Assembly: GCA_021298935.1 (NCBI GenBank)
Contig: JAJTHR010000052.1
Coordinates: forward strand, 1 to 19,809
Source of the DNA: Parachlamydia sp.
Lineage (GTDB): Bacteria > Chlamydiota > Chlamydiia > Chlamydiales > Parachlamydiaceae
Direction of reading: 5' to 3'
Length of the DNA stretch: 19,809 bases
Shown: one piece after another, positions 8,616 to 15,444 of the stretch
How positions within the stretch are numbered: the first letter of the stretch is position 1
Layout of the letters: every line of letters begins with the position of its first letter
Position numbers and translations under genes: made by a program
The notes under the pieces: model-generated
Told to the model about the DNA's origin: nothing
Databases searched by the model: none
What the model saw: only the letters and a program-made list of their open reading frames with translations

Positions 8616-8644
8616 TTGATTTAATTTTTTTATGATTATAAAAT
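8616..8644 (+). promoter_or_regulatory. Candidate promoter for the kinase-like gene
   Basis: TTGATT at 8616-8621 and TAAAAT at 8639-8644, separated by 17 bases, in the very AT-rich 158-base divergent gap between the SurA/PpiD-like gene and the gene starting at 8670. The match is reasonable, but in such AT-rich DNA a chance fit is easy. The minus-strand promoter of the SurA/PpiD-like gene must also lie in this gap. Confidence 0.3.
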
Positions 8645-8669
8645 AAAACATTAATATTTTTGAGTTTTT

Positions 8670-9830
8670 ATGACTAATTTTATAAGTTTAGTAAAAAAAG
8701 AATTTACCTCTTATTATCAAGACCTTTCCTATTGCCACCCAAGGGAAGTGAATTTGGAAAATGAGTACGAGCGCTATTCAATTGCCCGCCGCCCTGAAGT
8801 CATGGAACTCATTCATTCTGTTTTACAGACTCCGTTGCCGGTTCCTGCTCTGAATGGAAAGAGTTTAAATACCTTGCTGCAAAACAATTACGACAGTTTT
8901 CACAAAAATAATATTGCTTCTGCATGCACGATTTATAATAGAGAAGACAATAAAAGCATTGTGTTAGAGCATCCTGAAGCGCCAGGATGGCTGCTAAAGC
9001 AAAATTATCGTTATGCAGAAGTAAACGGAAATTTTGGCCTACTTTTACGTTATATCTTGTCAAATAGGGTTCCTTTTTGGCTTTTCCATTTTAAAACATG
9101 GCACCGAGTGGCAAACCTCAATCATCGTGGTCTCTCATTTAAAAATTCAGATTTAAACCCCTTAAGGGTCGTATTGTTGAAAAGAGCCAGGCAATGCATA
9201 AAAAAAAATCAGTTGGACAAAGTTTTAGCAGTCAAAGAATATTTATATCGTTTTTCGGACTATCACCCGAATGATGCGATCGACGTTAAGTTCCTCGTTA
9301 TCTCTAAGAAAGTGCCTATTTTAAATGAACGCGAAAGCCAACGCCGTTTTATCCAATTGGCACGTCGAAACCCGAATGAGCTAAAAAAAATAATCGCCCA
9401 AGTCGCTACTGTCATTAAAAACACCTCCTTGAGCGATATGCATCTTAATAATATTCGTTTCATGGACGATGGCACCAATCGTGTCTGTTTATTTGACGGG
9501 GAGCCTTTAGGGGGTGTTTGCGATACATCAACCTCTTTTCAAAATAAAAAATTTGATTTTGCACTCCCTTGCATTCTGGGTCTGAGGGTGTTGGTCGATC
9601 ACACTTCCAATTGCATGAGAGAGATGGGATGGGAAGAGGCGGATGTCGAAGCAGTCTCCTCTCTTATAAAGGAAGTCGTCGACCCCTTGGCGGATGAAAT
9701 AATCTGTGAAAGAAGAAATTACTATTTTAAACTGATTGCAAGTTTTATGTGCCCTCTCTACCCCTTAGCCCTTTTAGCATTAGCCGTCAGCCGCACTGCT
9801 TTAAAAACTATCTTTAATCCTATTTTTTAA
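8670..9830 (+). CDS. Protein of unknown family with kinase-like motifs, C-terminal membrane segment
   Basis: A 386-aa protein I cannot assign to a named family. Three features recall the protein-kinase/aminoglycoside-phosphotransferase fold, in the right order: a possible ATP-binding lysine in GWLLK (Lys110), a catalytic-loop-like SDMHLNNI giving D256-x-H258-x-x-N261, and LFDGEPLG 15 residues further on (Asp276), where these kinases have the magnesium-binding Asp. No glycine-rich loop is visible. Residues about 355-375 are hydrophobic and may anchor the C-terminus in a membrane. The ATG at 8670 is the only good start; no clear Shine-Dalgarno is visible. The gene is AT-rich beside its neighbours, and its last 30 bases overlap the end of the lipoate ligase on the other strand. 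It could be an effector or a lineage-specific kinase-like protein. Confidence 0.6.
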   Translation: MTNFISLVKKEFTSYYQDLSYCHPREVNLENEYERYSIARRPEVMELIHSVLQTPLPVPALNGKSLNTLLQNNYDSFHKNNIASACTIYNREDNKSIVLEHPEAPGWLLKQNYRYAEVNGNFGLLLRYILSNRVPFWLFHFKTWHRVANLNHRGLSFKNSDLNPLRVVLLKRARQCIKKNQLDKVLAVKEYLYRFSDYHPNDAIDVKFLVISKKVPILNERESQRRFIQLARRNPNELKKIIAQVATVIKNTSLSDMHLNNIRFMDDGTNRVCLFDGEPLGGVCDTSTSFQNKKFDFALPCILGLRVLVDHTSNCMREMGWEEADVEAVSSLIKEVVDPLADEIICERRNYYFKLIASFMCPLYPLALLALAVSRTALKTIFNPIF

Positions 9831-10523
9831 TTCTTCCTGCATCAACCTGAAAGGCTGCTTCTTTATTTGCTCAAGGCAAAAACTGTTTTGCTCCATCTGC
9901 TGCAAAAGTTCATTGTTTTTTAGAACGGCTTGCAACATGTTTCGGTCAGGAAAGCTAATAAAGATACTTCCCTGATGCAAGTAGCCTTTTCTTGTCCTTC
10001 TTTGGGCAGCCCCCCCTATTTTTCTCCCCTCCATCAGCAGGTCGAATTCTGTCGGAAGGGCCATACAGAAAGGCCCGCTCCTTTTTTCCCCTTCTTGGGG
10101 CTGAAGGAGGCTGGGCTCAATGAGACTGCCGCAATAACCCTTGAGGACTTTAGCAATTCTAGTGTTGATATAAGCATAATTATCAAGAGGGCATGTTGAG
10201 TAGCTGGAGTGGCAAGCTGGCACAAGAATGGAGAAAGCAAAATCTGTGACATGAAAGATGATTCCCCCGCCGGTCGGACGCCTGGCTGTCTGGATGCCAA
10301 AGACCGCCAGCGCCGCATGATTTAAATGCTGCTCCGGCTTTGAAAAATAACCATAGGTCAGCGCCGGACTGTTCCATTCATAAAAATGAAGAACAGGCCC
10401 TCCGTTTGGATCGAGCCCTTCAAGAAGGCAGGCATCCCTATCCATGATTTCCTGCGGAGGCAACGGCCCCGATTCAATGACCAAAGAGGGCTTAGCGGCA
10501 GACGATGGGGTGATAGCGATCAT
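9801..10523 (-). CDS. lplA: Lipoate-protein ligase A family protein
   Basis: BPL/LplA/LipB-fold protein, 240 aa, close to the single-domain ligases rather than the 337-aa E. coli LplA. Motifs: RRPTGGG at 81-87 (nucleotide/lipoate loop), the lysine in RKIGGAAQRR (Lys168, aligned with the catalytic lysine of the family), and HQGSI at about 183. It would attach lipoate, or octanoate, to carrier proteins such as GcvH (Lys58, encoded 5.5 kb away) and 2-oxoacid dehydrogenase E2 subunits. It overlaps the end of the CT296-like gene by 32 bases, so the two are probably co-expressed. Its ATG has no strong ribosome binding site; a downstream start would still keep all motifs. Its tail overlaps the convergent gene by 30 bases. 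Confidence 0.88.
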   Translation of the reverse strand: MIAITPSSAAKPSLVIESGPLPPQEIMDRDACLLEGLDPNGGPVLHFYEWNSPALTYGYFSKPEQHLNHAALAVFGIQTARRPTGGGIIFHVTDFAFSILVPACHSSYSTCPLDNYAYINTRIAKVLKGYCGSLIEPSLLQPQEGEKRSGPFCMALPTEFDLLMEGRKIGGAAQRRTRKGYLHQGSIFISFPDRNMLQAVLKNNELLQQMEQNSFCLEQIKKQPFRLMQEELKNRIKDSF

Positions 10524-11193
10524 TTAATTTTTCATTGAAGATGTAACCGAGCTGCTTAAGGAAATGGGTGTGGGGGTCATTGTGTTCAAGCAGGTAGTGG
10601 GAGTAGAATTCAGTATAGACAATTAAAAAATGGTCAGCTCCTGGTGTTTCCATTAAAACGGGCCAGGGAATTTCCTTTTCGGGATTCAAATAAACCGCCC
10701 GGCCGTTTCCATTAAAAAACACCTCGCCTCCCTCTTCATTTGATTGGGGGTGGCCAAAAGAAAATAATAGACCACACAGGACATTCTCTACGCAGCTAAT
10801 CGTCTTTAAATTTGCATTTTTTTGTAAAAATTGGCGGTAAATGCCTTTGTTTTCTCCATAAGGGTCTTCATTAAAAGAGGGAAAATACTGGGTGTACCCA
10901 AGGCGTAAAGGCTTTTTTTGCGCCAATTCGGCCGCAATTTCAGCAAAACGAAGCTGGCAAACCATCTTGCGTAAAGCCTCATTGACGCGCCATAGGTCCC
11001 GCCCTTCTAAAAACAAAGGATCGGAGGGAAGCTTCTTTAATTGGCTATCACTTTTATGCAGCCGCTCGGCAAGGCTTGCTTTGATCAGTTGATGAAAATT
11101 TTCAGTTTGCTCGGCAGACAGCAAATCATCAAAGGCGATCGCTCCCGTTTTCGCAAAATAATCAATGTGCTCTTTAGCTAAAGCGAATTTCAT
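10492..11193 (-). CDS. CT296-like protein, 2-oxoglutarate-oxygenase fold, probably non-catalytic
   Basis: A 233-aa protein whose N-terminus (LAKEHIDYFAKTGAIAFDDLLS) has the opening pattern of phytanoyl-CoA-dioxygenase-like proteins, and whose middle (RDLWRVNEALRKM, KPLRLGYTQYF) continues it. Its place beside rnc matches CT296 of C. trachomatis, whose structure is known to resemble Fe(II)/2-oxoglutarate oxygenases without the usual metal ligands; CT296 was earlier proposed as an iron-responsive regulator. Here too no HxD is visible where the first iron ligands should be. The only HxD (H204-N-D206) sits near the C-terminus. I infer a non-enzymatic or unusual role. It is divergent from rnc across 69 bases and its 3' end overlaps lplA by 32 bases. 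Confidence 0.7.
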   Translation of the reverse strand: MKFALAKEHIDYFAKTGAIAFDDLLSAEQTENFHQLIKASLAERLHKSDSQLKKLPSDPLFLEGRDLWRVNEALRKMVCQLRFAEIAAELAQKKPLRLGYTQYFPSFNEDPYGENKGIYRQFLQKNANLKTISCVENVLCGLLFSFGHPQSNEEGGEVFFNGNGRAVYLNPEKEIPWPVLMETPGADHFLIVYTEFYSHYLLEHNDPHTHFLKQLGYIFNEKLNDRYHPIVCR

Positions 11194-11262
11194 TTTACCA
11201 CTTTTTTTCGGGTGTCAAGATAGTCTAGCAAAAAAAAGCTTTGTTGACTAGTATGGTTTCTT

Positions 11263-11979
11263 ATGAATCCTTTCTCTCAACTTATTTCAAATGCTTCGCA
11301 AATTGAATCCAGGCTCGGATACGTCTTTAAAGATAAATCCTTGCTGGCTTTAGCGTTTGTCCATTGCTCTTTTGTCAATGAAAACAAAGAGGTCGCGCAG
11401 CATAATGAACGCCTCGAGTTTTTAGGAGATTCGGTGTTAGGCATGCTCATTTCCGATAACCTTTACTGCCGCTTTCCCGGCACCCCGGAAGGAGAGCTTT
11501 CTTACCTGCGCTCAAGACTTGTGGAAGCCGCCTCGTGCGTAAAGTACATTCAAACGCTTGAGATCGGCCACTATCTCCTACTGGGAAAAGGGGAGCGGAT
11601 GAATGACGGAAGAGGGCGTGAAACAATTCTTTCCGATCTTTTTGAAGCCATCGTAGGTGCTATTTATTTAGACGGCGGGGTGGAAGCTGCCAAAAAATTC
11701 ATTTTCGGCAATTTTTCGAAGGAAATTGAAAAAACCCTCGAAACTCCCTTGCATAATTGGAAAGCCCTTTTGCAGGATTATTGCCAAAAAAAATTTCAAC
11801 AGACGCCTGTCTACAAAGTTCTTTCTGAAACCGGGCCTGACCACAGCAAAGTATTTTCCATCTGCGTATGCGTCAGCGATAAAGAACTCGGACAGGGAAC
11901 CGGCGGTTCAAAAAAAGAGGCCCAGCAGGCAGCTGCAGAGGATGCCCTTTCCCGCTTTAATTCTATACAATCGAGGTAG
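11263..11979 (+). CDS. rnc: Ribonuclease III
   Basis: Double-strand-specific endoribonuclease that processes rRNA precursors and structured mRNAs; 238 aa, normal length. The RNase III signature NERLEFLGDS lies at residues 48-57, with metal ligands corresponding to Glu52, Asp56, Asp125 and Glu128 (SDLFEAI). A double-stranded-RNA-binding domain follows at about residues 160-232, ending in GGSKKEAQQAAAEDAL. The ATG at 11263 gives the usual short N-terminus. It opens a compact plus-strand operon rnc-radA-hemC-hemD, with radA starting three bases after its stop. Its promoter must lie in the 69-base gap shared with the divergent CT296-like gene. Confidence 0.96.
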   Translation: MNPFSQLISNASQIESRLGYVFKDKSLLALAFVHCSFVNENKEVAQHNERLEFLGDSVLGMLISDNLYCRFPGTPEGELSYLRSRLVEAASCVKYIQTLEIGHYLLLGKGERMNDGRGRETILSDLFEAIVGAIYLDGGVEAAKKFIFGNFSKEIEKTLETPLHNWKALLQDYCQKKFQQTPVYKVLSETGPDHSKVFSICVCVSDKELGQGTGGSKKEAQQAAAEDALSRFNSIQSR

Positions 11980-11982
11980 GAG

Positions 11983-13353
11983 ATGGCCAAACAAAAAAGC
12001 GCATGGTTTTGTTCAGAATGCGGACAAAAACAGCTTAAATGGGCCGGTCAGTGCCCTTCATGCGCCGGATGGAACACTTTTCAGGAAGAAATCGAGCTTT
12101 CCAACCTATCCCGCCGTTTTGAAGGGCAAGCCATGGCTCCCAGCCGCCCCGTCAAGCTGAATGAGATCAAAGTCAACGAAATGCCCCGCATTCAGACACA
12201 GATTCATGAATGCGACCGCCTCCTGGGAGGAGGACTTGTTCCCGGCTCCCTGACCCTTGTGGGTGGCGATCCGGGGATCGGAAAATCGACCCTTCTCTTA
12301 CAACTCTCCAATGCCCTTGCCCAGCAGGGTCTGGTGGTCCTTTACATTTGCGGGGAAGAATCGGTCGATCAGACATCCCTCAGGGCTCATCGCTTGGGAA
12401 TAAAAACAGACAATTTGTTGCTGCTGAGCGAGACGAATTTCAGCCTAATCAAACAGCAGATCGATCAAGTCAACCCGGACATCCTAATCGTTGACTCGAT
12501 CCAGATCGTTTATAAAAGCGAAATAGCTTCCGCTCCAGGATCCGTTTCCCAAGTGCGCGAAACGACAACTGAATTCATGCATCTCGCCAAAGGGAGAAAC
12601 ATCGCCACCTTTTTAATCGGCCATGTCACAAAAACCGGTGAAATAGCCGGACCGCGCGTCCTGGAACATTTGGTCGATACGGTCCTCTATTTTGAAGGGG
12701 ATAAACAGCATCATTACCGCATGATACGGGTCGTCAAAAACAGGTTCGGGCCAACAGATGAAATCGCTGTCTTTCAAATGAAACAATCGGGCCTGGTTGA
12801 GGTTCCAAATCCTTCCGAAATTTTCCTGGAGGAGCGCCGCAAGGAAAATATTGGCTCAGCCATTATCCCGACACTTGAAGGCTCTCGGCCTATTTTAATT
12901 GAAGTGCAGGCTCTTGTCACCGATACTGTTTTCAGTACACCCTCACGCCGTTGCACCGGGCTCGATCAGAACCGGCTTGCCTTGCTCCTTGCCGTCCTTG
13001 AAAAAAGGATGGGTTATCAGCTGCATAAATGCGATGTATTTGTTTCCGTAGCCGGAGGCCTGCGCATCACAGAGCCCGCCCTCGATCTGGGCCTGCTGCT
13101 CGCTTCTGCCTCTTCGATGCGCAACCGCATTATCGATCCCGACACAATCATAGTAGGCGAAGTCGGCCTAGGTGGCGAGGTAAGAAGCGTGCCGCGCATC
13201 GAAAGCCGTTTAAAAGAAGCCATTCACATGGGTTTTAAGCGCTGCATCGTACCCAAAAGAAACGTGAAGGGAATTGCCGAAGATTTGCATCAAAAAATTG
13301 CTGTCCAAGGAGTCGAAAATGTCGAAGAAGCCATCCATGCCCTCTTTCCTTAA
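11983..13353 (+). CDS. radA: DNA repair protein RadA (Sms)
   Basis: RecA-related ATPase that helps process recombination intermediates; 456 aa, full length. Domains in order: a zinc finger with Cys10, Cys13, Cys24 and Cys27; a RecA-like ATPase core with Walker A GDPGIGKS at 95-102 and a Walker-B-type ILIVDS near 167-172; the RadA-specific KNRFG motif at 252-256; and a Lon-protease-like C-terminal domain (GLDQNRLALLLAVLEKR, EPALDLGLLLA) without protease activity in this family. It follows rnc after a three-base gap and runs 35 bases into hemC. The rnc-radA-hemC linkage is also found in pathogenic chlamydiae. Confidence 0.97.
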   Translation: MAKQKSAWFCSECGQKQLKWAGQCPSCAGWNTFQEEIELSNLSRRFEGQAMAPSRPVKLNEIKVNEMPRIQTQIHECDRLLGGGLVPGSLTLVGGDPGIGKSTLLLQLSNALAQQGLVVLYICGEESVDQTSLRAHRLGIKTDNLLLLSETNFSLIKQQIDQVNPDILIVDSIQIVYKSEIASAPGSVSQVRETTTEFMHLAKGRNIATFLIGHVTKTGEIAGPRVLEHLVDTVLYFEGDKQHHYRMIRVVKNRFGPTDEIAVFQMKQSGLVEVPNPSEIFLEERRKENIGSAIIPTLEGSRPILIEVQALVTDTVFSTPSRRCTGLDQNRLALLLAVLEKRMGYQLHKCDVFVSVAGGLRITEPALDLGLLLASASSMRNRIIDPDTIIVGEVGLGGEVRSVPRIESRLKEAIHMGFKRCIVPKRNVKGIAEDLHQKIAVQGVENVEEAIHALFP

Positions 13354-14005
13354 ATTTCCCATTCAAGTAGGCGCCCGCTCGTCGCCCCTCTCGCAGGTTC
13401 AAATAAAAGAGGTTCTGACTGAATTGAGAAAATATGTCCCCGAAGCCTCTTTCACTCCCCTCTTTTTTTCCTCAACCGGCGATCTTGATCAAAAAACCTC
13501 TTTGCGTTCCCTTGATAAAACCGATTTTTTTACAAAAGAGATTGATGAGGCACTGTTAAAAGGACAATGCCGCATTGGAATTCATTCCGCTAAAGACCTT
13601 CCCTCTTCTCTGGCGGACGGTCTTGCCTTGATTTGTTTAACAAGAGGACTTGATTCTTCAGATTCTTTGGTGCTTCGTGATGGCGCTACGCTTGCCTCGC
13701 TTCCCTTGAATGCTTGCATAGCTACCTCTTCCCTGCGACGGGAAGACGCTGTCAAAGAGTTACGGTCTGATCTGACTTTTAAGGATTTAAGAGGGACAAT
13801 TGAAAAAAGGCTGGCAAAACTGGAAACCGGCGAAGCAGATGGGGTTGTCGTGGCAGAAGCTGCCTTAATTCGCCTGGGACTGACCCATCTCAATCGTATC
13901 CGTTTGCCGGGCGATACGGTTGAGGGCCAAGGACAGCTTGCCATTCTGGCAAAAGTGGACGATCAAGAAATGAAAGATCTTTTCTCTTTGCTTGACAGTC
14001 GATGA
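13319..14005 (+). CDS. hemC: Short porphobilinogen deaminase, lacking the C-terminal cofactor domain
   Basis: Hydroxymethylbilane synthase, joining four porphobilinogens. The start is ATG 13319: a perfect AAGGAG lies six bases upstream, and an earlier in-frame TTG at 13274 has nothing comparable. The product is 228 aa, against about 310 for E. coli. Domains 1 and 2 are present: GARSSPLSQ at 18-26, Lys92-Asp93 in HSAKDLPSS (the catalytic aspartate), Arg140-Arg141 in SSLRR, and the DLRGTIEKRL and EGQGQLAI stretches. The protein ends just after that, so the whole third domain is missing, including the loop cysteine (Cys242 in E. coli) that carries the dipyrromethane cofactor. Chlamydial HemC is, to my knowledge, generally short. 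It overlaps radA by 35 bases and hemD by four (ATGA). Confidence 0.88.
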   Translation: MSKKPSMPSFLKFPIQVGARSSPLSQVQIKEVLTELRKYVPEASFTPLFFSSTGDLDQKTSLRSLDKTDFFTKEIDEALLKGQCRIGIHSAKDLPSSLADGLALICLTRGLDSSDSLVLRDGATLASLPLNACIATSSLRREDAVKELRSDLTFKDLRGTIEKRLAKLETGEADGVVVAEAALIRLGLTHLNRIRLPGDTVEGQGQLAILAKVDDQEMKDLFSLLDSR

Positions 14006-14631
14006 AAAAAATTCTTTACACTGGTTTAGACCCCTCCAATTGCCAGGCAGTGGGTGAAATTGTCCATAGCCCTTTTATTCAAATTATTCCTAAGCCTCTA
14101 GACGACGTCGTGCTGCGGGCTTTTAAGAATTTTAGTCTTTTCACTCACTTGATCATCACCTCAAAAAGCACCATTCCTATTCTAAAGCAATTCCTTTCCT
14201 CTCTTGGTCTAGAAAAAGCATGGAAAGAAAAAATTCATCTGGCAGTTGGTAAAGTAACCGCTGTAGGGCTAGCTAAGCAGGGAATTAATAAAATTATGGT
14301 CCCTTCCATTGAAACGGCCGAAGGAATCGTTGAAGAAATGAAAAAGCTTGATCTCTCGCACGCCCATGTCTTTTTCCCCCATTCCTCCCTTTCACGTCCG
14401 GTCATTCATAAATTTTTGCATGATTCAAATACTTCCTTTCATGCCGTACCGCTTTATGAAACACATTTTTGCAATCCCGAAGTGGATATTAATTTATTTG
14501 ATGAGGTAATTTTCACAAGTCCCTCAACTGTAAATGCTTATTTTGAGAAATTTGGCTGCTTTGAAAAAAAAATTACTTTTACTTGTATCGGTCCTGTGAC
14601 AAAAGCGCGCTATCTGCTCTTGAATAATTAG
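14002..14631 (+). CDS. hemD: Uroporphyrinogen-III synthase-like protein
   Basis: A 209-aa protein with the HemD pattern: two similar alpha/beta lobes, the first with HLIITSKSTIPIL at about 49-61 and an AVGKVTAVGL strand-turn at 81-90, the second with VIFTSPSTVNAYFEKFG at 169-185 and CIGPVTKARY at 195-204. HemD closes linear hydroxymethylbilane into uroporphyrinogen III with inversion of ring D. HemD sequences are very divergent, so context matters: it overlaps the end of hemC by four bases (ATGA), which means coupled translation and strongly supports the call. It is somewhat shorter than the usual 240 or so residues. It ends the rnc-radA-hemC-hemD run; sodA follows 54 bases later. Confidence 0.85.
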   Translation: MKKILYTGLDPSNCQAVGEIVHSPFIQIIPKPLDDVVLRAFKNFSLFTHLIITSKSTIPILKQFLSSLGLEKAWKEKIHLAVGKVTAVGLAKQGINKIMVPSIETAEGIVEEMKKLDLSHAHVFFPHSSLSRPVIHKFLHDSNTSFHAVPLYETHFCNPEVDINLFDEVIFTSPSTVNAYFEKFGCFEKKITFTCIGPVTKARYLLLNN

Positions 14632-14636
14632 TCGTG

Positions 14637-14683
14637 AACTCCTATAAACTTAAATTAAAATTTAAACAATCCTCCAAGGAGTT
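14637..14683 (+). promoter_or_regulatory. Possible ribosome-site-masking stem before sodA
   Basis: AACTCCT at 14637-14643 is the exact reverse complement of AGGAGTT at 14677-14683, which holds the sodA ribosome binding site. Between them TTAAAT (14650-14655) and ATTTAA (14660-14665) form a nested stem. Folding would hide the AAGGAG. A second short alternative pairs CTCC at 14672-14675 with GGAG at 14678-14681, with a two-base loop. This suggests translational control, but short anti-Shine-Dalgarno matches arise easily by chance. Confidence 0.3.
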
Positions 14684-14685
14684 TT

Positions 14686-15315
14686 ATGAATTCAAATAGC
14701 GACAGACAACCGTACCAACTCCCTCCTTTGCCCTATGATTTTGGGGATCTCGAGCCGGCGATCAGCGCTGATATTATGATTTTACACTACACCAAGCACC
14801 ATCAGACCTATGTGAATAATTTAAATAAGGCATTGGAGCAGTATTCTGAAGCGGAGAAAAAAAGGGATTTAGGAGCCATGATTGCCCTTCAATCCGCCAT
14901 CAAATTCAATGGCGGGGGGGATGTCAACCACTCCATTTTCTGGACAAATTTGTCTCCGGTCAAAGACGAAGGGGGAAAGCCGCCTGAGGGTCTATTGGCC
15001 GATACCATTAACCAGGAATTTGGCAACTTAAGCACACTTGTGGATCAAATGAGCGCCAAAGCGACGGCCATTCAAGGTTCTGGCTGGGCGTGGCTTGGTT
15101 TTGATAAGGCGAATAACCGGCTTACCGTGGCAACCTGCGAGAACCAGGATCCCTTGACGACAAAAGGGCTTGTTCCCCTCTTGGGAATTGATGTATGGGA
15201 GCATGCTTACTACCTGCAATATAAAAATGTCCGTGCCGATTATGTCAAAGCCATTTGGAGCATAGTGAATTGGCGAAATGTGGCTGAGCGCTTCCAGAAA
15301 GCCAAAGAAAAATAG
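14686..15315 (+). CDS. sodA: Superoxide dismutase, manganese type
   Basis: Converts superoxide to oxygen and hydrogen peroxide; 209 aa. The metal ligands are visible: His34 (MILHYTKHH), His82 ([10 protein letters not shown]), Asp169 and His173 ([10 protein letters not shown]). Manganese rather than iron is suggested by the [11 protein letters not shown] stretch and by Gln154 in CENQDPL, which is the position of the active-site glutamine of manganese enzymes including mitochondrial ones. ATG 14686 is preceded by an ideal AAGGAG four to five bases upstream. It has no signal peptide and is presumably cytoplasmic. A short terminator follows at once, so it is probably its own transcription unit or the end of the hem operon. 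Pathogenic chlamydiae have sodM beside accD too. Confidence 0.96.
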   Translation: MNSNSDRQPYQLPPLPYDFGDLEPAISADIMILHYTKHHQTYVNNLNKALEQYSEAEKKRDLGAMIALQSAIKFNGGGDVNHSIFWTNLSPVKDEGGKPPEGLLADTINQEFGNLSTLVDQMSAKATAIQGSGWAWLGFDKANNRLTVATCENQDPLTTKGLVPLLGIDVWEHAYYLQYKNVRADYVKAIWSIVNWRNVAERFQKAKEK

Positions 15316-15334
15316 GGGTGGTTGACACCCTTTT
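15316..15334 (+). terminator. Short terminator hairpin after sodA
   Basis: GGGTG at 15316-15320 pairs with CACCC at 15326-15330 around a five-base loop and is followed by TTTT, starting at the base after the sodA stop codon. The stem is only 5 bp and the T run short, so termination may be partial. The loop contains the start of a consensus -35 box (TTGACA at 15322-15327) for the next operon, so terminator and promoter are interlocked. Confidence 0.5.
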
Positions 15335-15349
15335 CCTTTGAGATATCTT
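15322..15349 (+). promoter_or_regulatory. Promoter for the accD-dut-ptsN operon
   Basis: A perfect -35 box TTGACA at 15322-15327, a 16-base spacer and TATCTT (4 of 6) at 15344-15349. Transcription would start near 15356, immediately before the perfect inverted repeat at 15357-15389 and about 90 bases before the accD start codon. The -35 box overlaps the sodA terminator hairpin. Confidence 0.55.
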
Positions 15350-15356
15350 AAGAGGA

Positions 15357-15389
15357 GTCTACAAAATCAGCCTGATCTATTTTGTAGAC
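15357..15389. promoter_or_regulatory. Perfect 11-bp inverted repeat upstream of accD
   Basis: GTCTACAAAAT at 15357-15367 and ATTTTGTAGAC at 15379-15389 are exact reverse complements separated by an 11-base spacer. It starts at the predicted transcription start of accD. The half-site centres are 22 bases apart, two helix turns, as expected for a site bound by a repressor dimer. It could instead be a 5'-UTR stem-loop protecting the mRNA. It lacks a following T run, so it is not a plain terminator. Confidence 0.6.
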
Positions 15390-15444
15390 ACTCTCTAAGG
15401 ATTGTGGCAAAATAGAGGATTGTCAAGAAAGATAAGGATTAAAA

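Noticed and set aside
11243..11260. TTGACT-like box just before rnc
   Set aside because: It leaves no room for a -10 element and start site before the start codon, so the real promoter must lie elsewhere in the gap.
13274..13318. TTG start giving a 243-aa HemC
   Set aside because: The extra 15 residues are coded within radA and lack a ribosome site; ATG 13319 has a perfect AAGGAG.
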